NCBI GenBank assembly: GCA_900550545.1
Contig: URSS01000001.1
Location: 1 to 64,000, forward strand
DNA length: 64,000 nucleotides
From: an uncultured Lachnobacterium sp.
GTDB taxonomy: Bacteria; Bacillota; Clostridia; Lachnospirales; Lachnospiraceae
Direction of reading: 5' to 3'
The notes below the pieces were generated by a model. It was not told the origin of the DNA and searched no databases. It saw nothing but the letters and a program-made list of their open reading frames with translations. Of the stretch, positions 9,609 to 17,614 are shown piece by piece; position 1 is the stretch's first letter; each line of letters opens with the position of its first letter. The position numbers were made by a program, and so were the translations under genes.

Positions 9609-9965
9609 TTAGTTTAAAGTTGCAAGTAATGCGCCAGACTCTACAGAATCACCTACTGCAACGTCGATGCTTGCAACAGTTCCATCTTCTGGTGCAACAA
9701 CAGGTGTCTCCATTTTCATAATTTCAAGAATAAGTACTGTGTCGCCTTTCTTCACTGCGTCTCCAGCTTTCTTTTCAATCTTGAATACCTTACCGGCTGC
9801 TCCGGCTTCGATCTTAACACTTCCTGCACCTGCAGATGCTGCTGGCTTCGCAGCTGGAGCTACCGATGCTGCACGCTTTGGAGCTGCCACGCTAGGTGTG
9901 CTTCCGGTCTCTTCTACTGTAACATCATATACGTTACCATTTACAGTAATTGTATAATTCTTCAT
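9609..9965 (-). CDS. Biotin carboxyl carrier subunit of the decarboxylase
   Basis: 118 residues. A short N-terminal segment (KNYTITVNGNVYDVTVEE) leads into an Ala/Pro-rich flexible linker (about 25-45) and a C-terminal biotinyl domain with the attachment motif EIMKMETPV near residue 87; the lysine between the two methionines is the biotin site. It shuttles CO2 from the carboxyltransferase to the membrane beta subunit. The layout matches the gamma/GcdC carriers of glutaryl-, malonyl- and methylmalonyl-type decarboxylases. Confidence 0.94.
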   Translation of the reverse strand: MKNYTITVNGNVYDVTVEETGSTPSVAAPKRAASVAPAAKPAASAGAGSVKIEAGAAGKVFKIEKKAGDAVKKGDTVLILEIMKMETPVVAPEDGTVASIDVAVGDSVESGALLATLN

Positions 9966-9999
9966 GAATATTATCCTCCTAAAATGATTTTCAAATAAA

Positions 10000-10773
10000 T
10001 TATCTTCGATTAATAGAACGTACTACAAAATCACTTGTAGAAGTTCCGGTGCTTGCTGCAATCGCTGCAGCGATAACTGCTACCAGTTCTGTATCATCTG
10101 CCACCTGTGGCTCATCTACTGTAACTGTTTCAGTTGTTTGTTCCTGTGCATTGCCAGCCACTGCTGTCGCTGCTTTTGCAGCTTTCTTCTTCTCAAGGTA
10201 TGGGAAAATCTTAAAGCATGAAATCAGTAAACTGATCAGAATAAGTACAGCGAAAACCACTGCCATAGAAATAACTGTATTCAATGCTGCTTTCGACATT
10301 TTCTCACCTAATGAGTAAATTGGCTCAACTGTAATACCAGTGATATCCATTGAATAATAATCATAGACTACCTGAAAATCAACATTCTTCTCTTCGAACT
10401 TCAAAGTAACATCCGTTGTCAGCGTCTTTCCAGATTTTGTAACTTCAAAAGAATTGTCTTTTACTTTTTCAAAAGCTCCAAACTTATCTGTTACATCCAT
10501 CCATTTTCCAGCAGCTTCAATCTGTGCCTGGGTAACACCATAATTGTTAGACAATGTATCAACAATATCCTGACTTACCGTATCAACAGTAAGACCATTC
10601 TGTTCAAACAAAGCTGCAAGCTGCTGTACCATTGTTACATTACTGTCACTCTCTGACTGAAGGTCTTCATAAGAATGTCCATTATAGTCCACGGTAGTCG
10701 GATCTGTTCCACAAGCACCCAGTAAAAGAACCATAAGGATCATGCTAAGTGCTAAAGCAATTCTCTTTTTCAT
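10000..10773 (-). CDS. OadG-family decarboxylase subunit with lipoprotein N-terminus
   Basis: 257 residues, far longer than classical OadG (about 80-90). A lipoprotein signal ends in a lipobox, LLGAC with Cys at 21. Residues about 25-155 form a predicted extracellular domain resembling the DUF3887-type fold (similarity judged by eye). One membrane helix follows at about 166-188 (VISMAVVFAVLILISLLIS), then an Ala-rich cytoplasmic tail ending ELVAVIAAAIAASTG, typical of OadG C-termini. OadG stabilises the complex and links alpha to beta. The added outer-face domain has no assigned role. The gene lies between the biotin carrier and the acyl-CoA-type carboxyltransferase. Confidence 0.8.
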   Translation of the reverse strand: MKKRIALALSMILMVLLLGACGTDPTTVDYNGHSYEDLQSESDSNVTMVQQLAALFEQNGLTVDTVSQDIVDTLSNNYGVTQAQIEAAGKWMDVTDKFGAFEKVKDNSFEVTKSGKTLTTDVTLKFEEKNVDFQVVYDYYSMDITGITVEPIYSLGEKMSKAALNTVISMAVVFAVLILISLLISCFKIFPYLEKKKAAKAATAVAGNAQEQTTETVTVDEPQVADDTELVAVIAAAIAASTGTSTSDFVVRSINRR

Positions 10774-10787
10774 AAAACTTCACCTTT

Positions 10788-12224
10788 CTACTTGGTACCG
10801 TGCTTTTTCTCCGGCTCACCTACATATTTTGTATAAAGCATTTCAAATGCAGCCACAAGATATTTTCTTGAATCAGCCGGCTCAATAATACGATCTACAT
10901 AGCCTCTTGTTGCAGCAGATGTTGCAGAAGACTGTAACTTCCCATATTCAGATGCTTTTTCTTTAATTTCAGCTGCATCTGCATCCGGATACATGATCTT
11001 TGCTGCCATTGTAGGATCCATTGTTCCGATCTTTGCATCATTCCATGCATAAACAAGATCTGCTCCAATTGATTTGGAATTCATAAATACATATGCACTT
11101 CCGTATGCCTCGCCGGTAATCATGTTAACCTTTGCACATGTAGCATTTGAGAATGCGTATGTCATTCTTGCAAGTGCTTTTGCAAGTTTTTTCTCTGAGC
11201 ACATGCAATTCTTGAATCCGTTAACATTTGTAATAGAAAGTACCGGAATAGAAAATGCATCACAGAATTGAACAAACTCAGCTGCTTTATTACATCCCTG
11301 TGCGGTCAGTGACATATCAAATGTCTCAGCTTTGTTGCCTTCTGCATCATATACTTCACTACAGTTTGCAACTGCACCAACTGTCATACCGTTTAATTTG
11401 ATAAGACCGGTTACCATGTTCTTTGCATAATCAGCTTTTGCCTCAAAGAATACATGTCCATCAGAAATCTCAGATAAAAGATATCTTGGATCTCCTTTCA
11501 TAGTCTCCATACTCTCACATGCACGATTCAGATCATCTTCACATGCGTCCGTATAAACGTCTCCTTCATTGTTGCCTGGAAGCATACATATAAGCTGGCG
11601 GATTTCAGCCATAATTTCATCTTCAGAACCAACATAATCAACGCAACCATTGTTCTCACTCTGGAATGCGGCACTTGCAGTATCGCATTTTTCTGTGCGG
11701 TTTCCTTCGATTGCATCTGGAGTATTTACGAACATACGACCCTTGCTTTCTTCAACGAAAGCGAAATCGCAAAGTGCCGGGACAACGGAAAGACCACCGC
11801 CACAATTGCCGAATACTCCACAAATCTGTGGAATCACACCGGAAGCTGCAACTTCCTTTGCGTAAATCATACCAAAACCATCTAACGCATCAACAGACTC
11901 CTGAAGGCGAATACCACCACAATCGATAAATCCGATTACCGGTGCTCCCATCTTCATTGCCATATCATATACTGACGCGATTTTCTTTGCATGCATCTCT
12001 CCAATGGTTCCGTTTAATACGGAAGCATCCTGGCTGTAAATAAATACCAGATTGCCATCGATCAGTCCATGACCAATGATAACACCATCAGAAGGAGCTT
12101 TCGCAGCTGTCAGGTTAAAATCTGTGCTACGTGCTGTTACGAGAGAACCAATTTCCATAAAACTGTTCTCATCGACCAACTTAGCAATACGCTGCATTGC
12201 CAAGTTTTCATTGTTACTACTCAT
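10788..12224 (-). CDS. Acyl-CoA carboxyltransferase (MmdA-like decarboxylase alpha subunit)
   Basis: 478 residues with two crotonase-fold carboxyltransferase halves. Visible motifs: FGNCGGGLSVVPALCDFAFV (N-half oxyanion region, about 135-155), SITNVNGFKNC and GSAYVFMNSKSIGADLVYAW (C-half). Such subunits transfer CO2 between a CoA ester (methylmalonyl-, malonyl- or glutaconyl-CoA) and biotin. It is the first gene of the Na+-pump operon, 36 bp or less from each neighbour, and is preceded by a good promoter. It is somewhat divergent from textbook MmdA, so the acyl-CoA substrate is left open. Confidence 0.85.
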   Translation of the reverse strand: MSSNNENLAMQRIAKLVDENSFMEIGSLVTARSTDFNLTAAKAPSDGVIIGHGLIDGNLVFIYSQDASVLNGTIGEMHAKKIASVYDMAMKMGAPVIGFIDCGGIRLQESVDALDGFGMIYAKEVAASGVIPQICGVFGNCGGGLSVVPALCDFAFVEESKGRMFVNTPDAIEGNRTEKCDTASAAFQSENNGCVDYVGSEDEIMAEIRQLICMLPGNNEGDVYTDACEDDLNRACESMETMKGDPRYLLSEISDGHVFFEAKADYAKNMVTGLIKLNGMTVGAVANCSEVYDAEGNKAETFDMSLTAQGCNKAAEFVQFCDAFSIPVLSITNVNGFKNCMCSEKKLAKALARMTYAFSNATCAKVNMITGEAYGSAYVFMNSKSIGADLVYAWNDAKIGTMDPTMAAKIMYPDADAAEIKEKASEYGKLQSSATSAATRGYVDRIIEPADSRKYLVAAFEMLYTKYVGEPEKKHGTK

Positions 12225-12268
12225 CTTATGCCCTCCATCTATAAAAAATAAAAAATTCCGCTAGTGAG

Positions 12269-12297
12269 ATTGTATAACATTTCCACGAGGTTTTCAA
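12269..12297 (-). promoter_or_regulatory. Sigma-A type promoter of the decarboxylase operon
   Basis: TTGAAA, 17-bp spacer, TACAAT on the minus strand, about 45 bp upstream of the first gene of the operon. Confidence 0.6.
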
Positions 12298-12338
12298 CTG
12301 TAATTGTTAAATTTTTCACTAATTAAATTTCACCATTT

Positions 12339-13565
12339 TTACGGGAGAAATTCTTCCATTACCGCTTTTCCAAAGCTGTTCAAATCCCATTTTTTCACCT
12401 CATTCACAGTACGTATTGGATATGAATAAACTTTTTCGCCATTAATGCAATAAGAAACTTCTCCTATTTTCTGGTTCTTTTTTACAGGAACCATGCAGAT
12501 TTCATTGAGTTCCTTCTGCAAGCTGGCCTCATCCCAGTCTGCTTTTAAAAAGGTCAGATTCTTTTTCGCAGCCTCGCTGTACAATTGTACTTTCGTTTTG
12601 CTTCCCCATTCTTCCAGAGAGCCTTTTTGATATCCATTTCCTATCTCAATGTGTCCCAGATCAAACGCATTCTTTCCAGGTTCATACAAATGATAATTTT
12701 CTAAACCATACTGAAACAGTTTCTTTGCATCTGCCCATTTATAATTTTTATTATTTGGCCAACCACATGCAAGTAATGCAATACAATACTTGCGCCCGCT
12801 TTCTTCAACTGCCGCAACATAACAGTATCCTGCCTTTGCCGTAAATCCTGTTTTCCCTGTAATCGCACAATTCATCATATCGAGAAAAGCATTTTTATTA
12901 GAAACCTGAAATGATTTTCCATCCATATCGCAAAACGAATGATCCCGCGTCTGTGTCAGCGCAAGAAATGTCTCACTCTGTGGCGAATTCCATGCACAAT
13001 AACGCATGATTCTGCTCAGATCCTGCGCCGTCGTATGATGTTCTCCTTCTTTTGTCTTTCCGTCAAGTCCGTTGGGCGTCACAAAATAGCTGTCGGTACA
13101 GCCAATTTCCTTTGCTTTTTCATTCATGCGCTCTGCAAAGGCTTCCGCACTCCCATCAATATGTTCTGCGATTGCATAGGCACAATCGTTAAAAGATTCC
13201 AGCATCAACCCATAAAGCAGATCCTTCATATAAAATTGTTCATCTTTTTTCATCCCCAGATGTACTTTTGGCTGTGCCGCTGCATTTTCACTGACTGTAA
13301 CAATGTCATCCTCTTTACTGTTTTCCAGTGCCAGAATGCAGGTGAGAATTTTTGTTGTACTCGCATTTGCCATAGGCACATTTTCTGATTTTCCATATAA
13401 AAGCCGGCCACTTTCTCCATCGATAAGTGCACAGGATTTGGAATGTAACTCGCTTTCTGCAAGTTTTTTCTTTTCTTCTGCATTAACCTGCTGTATGCTC
13501 CCTGAAAAAAGCATTGTCAGGAAAAATAAGAGACATAACATAAAACTTAACAATCTTTTTGCCAT
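12339..13565 (-). CDS. dacF: D-alanyl-D-alanine carboxypeptidase (low-molecular-weight PBP)
   Basis: 408 residues with an N-terminal signal peptide (hydrophobic to about residue 23, cleavage plausible at VNA-EE). The three active-site motifs of class C-type DD-peptidases are present: S69-T-T-K72, S124-F-N126 and K238-T-G240, followed by a C-terminal domain of the PBP5 type (about 300-390). It trims terminal D-Ala from peptidoglycan stem peptides outside the cell. The likely start has no Shine-Dalgarno sequence: the ATG directly follows the T-run of the scpB terminator hairpin. The symbol follows the DacF group by similarity and could equally be another dac paralogue. Confidence 0.88.
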   Translation of the reverse strand: MAKRLLSFMLCLLFFLTMLFSGSIQQVNAEEKKKLAESELHSKSCALIDGESGRLLYGKSENVPMANASTTKILTCILALENSKEDDIVTVSENAAAQPKVHLGMKKDEQFYMKDLLYGLMLESFNDCAYAIAEHIDGSAEAFAERMNEKAKEIGCTDSYFVTPNGLDGKTKEGEHHTTAQDLSRIMRYCAWNSPQSETFLALTQTRDHSFCDMDGKSFQVSNKNAFLDMMNCAITGKTGFTAKAGYCYVAAVEESGRKYCIALLACGWPNNKNYKWADAKKLFQYGLENYHLYEPGKNAFDLGHIEIGNGYQKGSLEEWGSKTKVQLYSEAAKKNLTFLKADWDEASLQKELNEICMVPVKKNQKIGEVSYCINGEKVYSYPIRTVNEVKKWDLNSFGKAVMEEFLP

Positions 13566-13610
13566 AAAAAAATAACCATATACATACTCTCTATCATGTA
13601 TATGATTATT
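13564..13610 (-). terminator. Terminator after scpB, abutting the dacF start
   Basis: Fifteen-base arms (aataaccatatacat / atgtatatgattatt) with a two-base mismatch, followed on the minus strand by seven T that run straight into the dacF ATG. Confidence 0.7.
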
Positions 13611-13615
13611 TCGAT

Positions 13616-14185
13616 TTAAATATCCAATTGAACGTGCATTTCTTCTTCCGCTTCCTGTTTAAACTCTTCCACCTGCACCGGACTGAGTACGGGCAGATCA
13701 TCAATGGAATGTACACCAAAGCATCGTAAGAATTCCTCTGTTGTTCCAAACAGAAGTGGGCGTCCCGGTGCATCCAGTCTTCCAAGTTCGCAGACCAGAT
13801 TATATTCTACCAGTTTGTTCACCGCATGATCCGAAGAAACGCCTCGTATTTTTTCTATTTCCATTTTTGTAACCGGCTGCTTGTATGCAATAATTGATAA
13901 AGTTTCCAGCAGCACATCGGTAAGGACTCTACGCTTCGGCTGGCTTGCGATCTTGATCAGATACTCATACATTTCTGTACGGGTGCACATCTGATACGCT
14001 CCATCAAGCTCGATGATTGCAACGCCTCTTCCCTGTTCCTTCCATTCCTTCATCATTTCTTCAATGAGCTTTTTCGTTTTATTTTTATCCAATTCAATTG
14101 TATTTGCGATTTTTTCAAGCTCCACAGATTCCCCCATGGTAAAAAGAATCGCTTCGATAACTGCTTTATATTCTTTATTTGTCAT
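13616..14185 (-). CDS. scpB: Segregation and condensation protein B
   Basis: 189 residues, usual ScpB length. Two winged-helix domains are expected; the second contains LETLSIIAYKQPVTKMEIEKIRGV, the strongest family signature, followed by VNKLVEYNLVCELGRLDAPGRP. ScpB binds ScpA and SMC in the condensin complex that compacts and segregates the chromosome. It lies 10 bp downstream of scpA, the standard order. Confidence 0.95.
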   Translation of the reverse strand: MTNKEYKAVIEAILFTMGESVELEKIANTIELDKNKTKKLIEEMMKEWKEQGRGVAIIELDGAYQMCTRTEMYEYLIKIASQPKRRVLTDVLLETLSIIAYKQPVTKMEIEKIRGVSSDHAVNKLVEYNLVCELGRLDAPGRPLLFGTTEEFLRCFGVHSIDDLPVLSPVQVEEFKQEAEEEMHVQLDI

Positions 14186-14195
14186 ATACCCTCAT

Positions 14196-14945
14196 CTAAG
14201 CTGCAATCTTAGAGTCAATTTGAATATCATCAAAAATATGTTCCTGGGAAATAAGAATTTTTCCTGTCTTCATCAATTCAAGTATCGCCAGAAACGTAAC
14301 AATCACTTCCACTTTGCTTGACTGTGCCTCTAACAGACTACGAAAGCTGAAATGTTTATGTGTCGTGGCATAATTTTCAAGATATTCTGTTTTTTCTTCC
14401 AATGACACTTCTTCTTTTTCAATCTTGCCAAATTTTGATCGCAAAGGATCGATTTTATCCTGCTGTTTGCGCATGATACTTTTAAAAATCTCATTAAGCT
14501 TGGCAAGTGTGATGTCAGACACCAGTTCTTCTACATTGAGTGGTTCCTCATATGCAAGCACTTCCTCCGGAATTGTCGGCTTTTTGAACATCACTCTCTG
14601 CGCATCTACCTGGCGGTCTTTTAATTCATATGCCATACACTTATACATCTTATATTCGAGCAGCTGCTGAACCAGCTCCGCACGCGGATCGGTTTCTTCC
14701 TCTTCGTCACCCGGATTTCTTGGCAAAAGCATTTTTGATTTGATATCAATCAAAGTTGCTGCCATCACAAGGAATTCACTAAGCACATCCAGATCCTGTC
14801 GCTTCATTTCCGCAATATATTCCATATATTGTGCCGTAATCTCTACAATCGGAATATCATAAATATTTACTTTATTTTTATCCAGCAAATAAAGCAGGAG
14901 ATCCAAAGGTCCCTCAAAGACCTGCAACTTAACCGTCAGTTCCAT
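14196..14945 (-). CDS. scpA: Segregation and condensation protein A
   Basis: 249 residues from the chosen start. This kleisin bridges the SMC heads. The N-terminus VKLQVFEGPLDLLLYLLDKN is the family hallmark, and the C-terminal winged helix includes VEVIVTFLAILELMKTGKI. An in-frame ATG nine codons further upstream exists, but the ATG at 14945 has AAAGGAA seven bases before it and starts the conserved sequence. The acidic linker around residues 85-95 is typical. Confidence 0.95.
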   Translation of the reverse strand: MELTVKLQVFEGPLDLLLYLLDKNKVNIYDIPIVEITAQYMEYIAEMKRQDLDVLSEFLVMAATLIDIKSKMLLPRNPGDEEEETDPRAELVQQLLEYKMYKCMAYELKDRQVDAQRVMFKKPTIPEEVLAYEEPLNVEELVSDITLAKLNEIFKSIMRKQQDKIDPLRSKFGKIEKEEVSLEEKTEYLENYATTHKHFSFRSLLEAQSSKVEVIVTFLAILELMKTGKILISQEHIFDDIQIDSKIAA

Positions 14946-15025
14946 GTGCAATTCCTTTCTTTCACAAAGCATATTTTAACTTGATATAGTGTAAAAAGCA
15001 AGGACAAATTACAACATTTAGTGTT

Positions 15026-16564
15026 TTACAACAATGGTGCAAACAATTTTAGTGCTCCAAGGAACACACGATGAATGAATACTTTATTATGGCATTCCTC
15101 TTTTGTCATCTCATGACATCTGGTGAATGTTTCCAGTGCATCGTCTTTCACCTGCATAACAGCCTTTGTTTTGTACATGAAAGTTCCACACTCAAAATGC
15201 AGATACAAACTACGATAATCCAGATTAATCGTACCCACCGCCGCATACACATCATCTACAACAAAACATTTGGAATGAATAAATCCCGGTGTATATTTGT
15301 ATATTTTCACGCCATATTTCAGCAAATGTTCAAAATTTGCCTGCGTCAACAGATATACCATCTTTTTATCCGGTATTCCAGGCACTACAATCCGTACATC
15401 CACACCACATTTTGCTGCATTTACCAGTGCAGCTGTCATTTCGGAGCCAAGAATCAGATACGGGGTAAAGATATATACATATTTTTTTGCATGCTCAATA
15501 AGATTCAAGTATACGTTTTCTCCCACATCCTCGTGATCCAGCGGCGAATCACTGTAAGGCTGAATATATCCCGGACCAGCTACCGCATCCTCTGGCAATT
15601 CTGAAGCTTTCCGGTAGAATTCATACTCGTCTTCCGTCTTTGTAATGTAATCCCACATTTCCAGGAACATGCTTGTAAAGCTCCATACACCAGCCCCAGT
15701 CATCCGAAGTCCCGCATCTTTCCAGTATCCAAATTTTCTTTTTTCATTGATGTACTCATCCGCAAGATTAAACCCACCAGTATAGGCAACTTTGCCATCA
15801 ATCACCGTAATTTTTCTGTGATCACGGTTATTTAAAATAATCGAAAGCACCGGACGAAACGGATTAAAGCATGCGCAATGAATTCCTCGTTTCTGTAACT
15901 CCAGGTAAAATTTTGGTGGAAGTGTCTGGATACAGCCCACATCATCATAAATCAACCGAACATCAACACCTGCCGCCGCTTTTTCTGCAAGAATATCAAT
16001 AATCGTATCAAACATTTTACCGTGTTCAAGAATAAAATATTCCATAAAAATAAAATGCTCGGCGCGTTTTAAATCTTCAACCAATTGTGGAAAAACGTTC
16101 TCTCCACTGGAATAATAGGTACTGTCACCTTCTCTGTACAATGGATATCCCGCTTTGGAAGATATATAATAAGATTGCTGATGCGCATAAAAGTCATCCT
16201 TTTGCAAATCTTCTCGTACTTTTGCATCTTCCCGGCGATATGGCACCACCTTATCGGCCACATATTCCATCTTTTTTCTCGTACGTTTCGTAATTTCCGA
16301 ACGTCCAAAAATAAAATATGCAGGGCACCCGAAAATCGGGAGAAAAAGCACAAGAAATATCCACGACATTTTGTATGAAGTCCGCATATCTTTATTCGCG
16401 ATATACAAAGCAAGCGCAACTGCCGCAATTTGCAAGCACATATTTACCGCAGAGTTTGCTGCTGTCGCACTGTAGATCAAATAAACAAACCATCCAAACT
16501 GCAATATGATAATTAATGCCCCAATCACTAATTTACTAAATACTTTACTGGCAAATCGTTTCAT
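15026..16564 (-). CDS. cls: Cardiolipin synthase
   Basis: 512 residues from the ATG preceded by GGAGG. Two N-terminal membrane segments (about 7-30 and 38-72, the latter ending in IFLVLFLPIFGCPAYFIFG) anchor it in the membrane. Two phospholipase-D HKD motifs follow: HRKITVIDGKVAYTGG (about 245) and HSKCFVVDDVYAAVGT (about 425). It condenses two phosphatidylglycerol molecules into cardiolipin and glycerol. It lies 24 bp downstream of the subtilase gene and may be cotranscribed with it. Confidence 0.95.
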   Translation of the reverse strand: MKRFASKVFSKLVIGALIIILQFGWFVYLIYSATAANSAVNMCLQIAAVALALYIANKDMRTSYKMSWIFLVLFLPIFGCPAYFIFGRSEITKRTRKKMEYVADKVVPYRREDAKVREDLQKDDFYAHQQSYYISSKAGYPLYREGDSTYYSSGENVFPQLVEDLKRAEHFIFMEYFILEHGKMFDTIIDILAEKAAAGVDVRLIYDDVGCIQTLPPKFYLELQKRGIHCACFNPFRPVLSIILNNRDHRKITVIDGKVAYTGGFNLADEYINEKRKFGYWKDAGLRMTGAGVWSFTSMFLEMWDYITKTEDEYEFYRKASELPEDAVAGPGYIQPYSDSPLDHEDVGENVYLNLIEHAKKYVYIFTPYLILGSEMTAALVNAAKCGVDVRIVVPGIPDKKMVYLLTQANFEHLLKYGVKIYKYTPGFIHSKCFVVDDVYAAVGTINLDYRSLYLHFECGTFMYKTKAVMQVKDDALETFTRCHEMTKEECHNKVFIHRVFLGALKLFAPLL

Positions 16565-16587
16565 ATCAAAAACCTCCATAATGCATT

Positions 16588-17463
16588 TTATATCAAACGC
16601 AACAGATTATCAACATGAAGATTCCCCCATGCTTTTGTATAACCATCTCTCACTTTCTCATTTTTTTCTACCGATTCATATAATTTCAGTTTGATATCTT
16701 CCGGTCGAAGCCCCGGATTTTTTTGCAGTGCAAGTGCAATTGCTCCACTAACCACAGGTGTTGCCATTGAAGTTCCGCTTTTTCTTACATAATGATTGTT
16801 TCTGTCAAGACTGATCATATTTGTCCCCGGTGCTAGAATTTCCGGTTTTACAATACAACATTCGGTTGGCCCCTGCCCACTGTATTCTTTCGGCATCAAA
16901 TGCCCTGGATTTTTATCATCATTTGCTCCAACAGTTATGATTTTCCGCGATATTCCAGGGACCGTAACACTGCCCTCACCTGGTCCGTTATTTCCTGCCG
17001 CTGCTACCACAATCATATTGTCATCCCACAATTGTTCCAATTTGTCGACAATCAATTTCTGTTCTTCGCTCTCTGCCCCCGGAAGAAACCCCACCGAAAA
17101 ATTCAAAATGCGTATCCCATATTTTTTCTTATATTCCTGTATCCACTCAAGAGCCAGCAATACACGATTGGTTTTTCCGTTTCCTCCCCTATCAAGCACT
17201 TTGATTGCAGCCACCTGTGCATCCGGTGCAATGCCCTTGATTGTTCCATTGCTGCAGATAATTCCTGTAACATGCGTGCCATGGCCGTTATCATCATAAC
17301 AATAGTCCCTGCCATCTACAAAATCTTTAAATCCAAACACGCGGTTTCGTAAATCTCTGTGCAAAAACACTCCTGTATCGAGTACTGCAATACGAACATT
17401 TTTCCCTGTATATCCATTTCTGTAAACTTCATTGGCATGCACCTGTTGTTTTAGAAATTTCAT
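16588..17463 (-). CDS. S8-family subtilisin-like serine protease, no signal peptide
   Basis: 291 residues. The catalytic triad is complete: D29 (AVLDTGV), H61 (NGHGTH) and S232 (SGTSMATP), with the oxyanion Asn at 158 (AAAGNNGPG). There is no signal peptide, no membrane segment and almost no propeptide, so it looks like an intracellular subtilase of the IspA/AprX type. Insertions such as GFLPGAESEEQK are on the surface. It is followed by cls. Its substrate and the way the cell keeps it inactive are unknown. Confidence 0.9.
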   Translation of the reverse strand: MKFLKQQVHANEVYRNGYTGKNVRIAVLDTGVFLHRDLRNRVFGFKDFVDGRDYCYDDNGHGTHVTGIICSNGTIKGIAPDAQVAAIKVLDRGGNGKTNRVLLALEWIQEYKKKYGIRILNFSVGFLPGAESEEQKLIVDKLEQLWDDNMIVVAAAGNNGPGEGSVTVPGISRKIITVGANDDKNPGHLMPKEYSGQGPTECCIVKPEILAPGTNMISLDRNNHYVRKSGTSMATPVVSGAIALALQKNPGLRPEDIKLKLYESVEKNEKVRDGYTKAWGNLHVDNLLRLI

Positions 17464-17564
17464 TTTTATTCATATCCATATTTCATAGTTTCTATCATAT
17501 CATATGTCATTTTTCCTTTATCAGTGAATACGGAATTTACGAGATTGTCTTTTTGCTATATACC

Positions 17565-17599
17565 AAAAAAGCTGCACGCTTACGCGTACAGCTTTTGTT
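17565..17599 (-). terminator. Terminator of pnp
   Basis: Eight-base arms (aaaagctg / cagctttt) with an internal acgc/gcgt extension; the minus-strand 3' side is T-rich. Lies 16 bp beyond the pnp stop. Confidence 0.75.
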
Positions 17600-17614
17600 T
17601 CCATGTCACATCAA

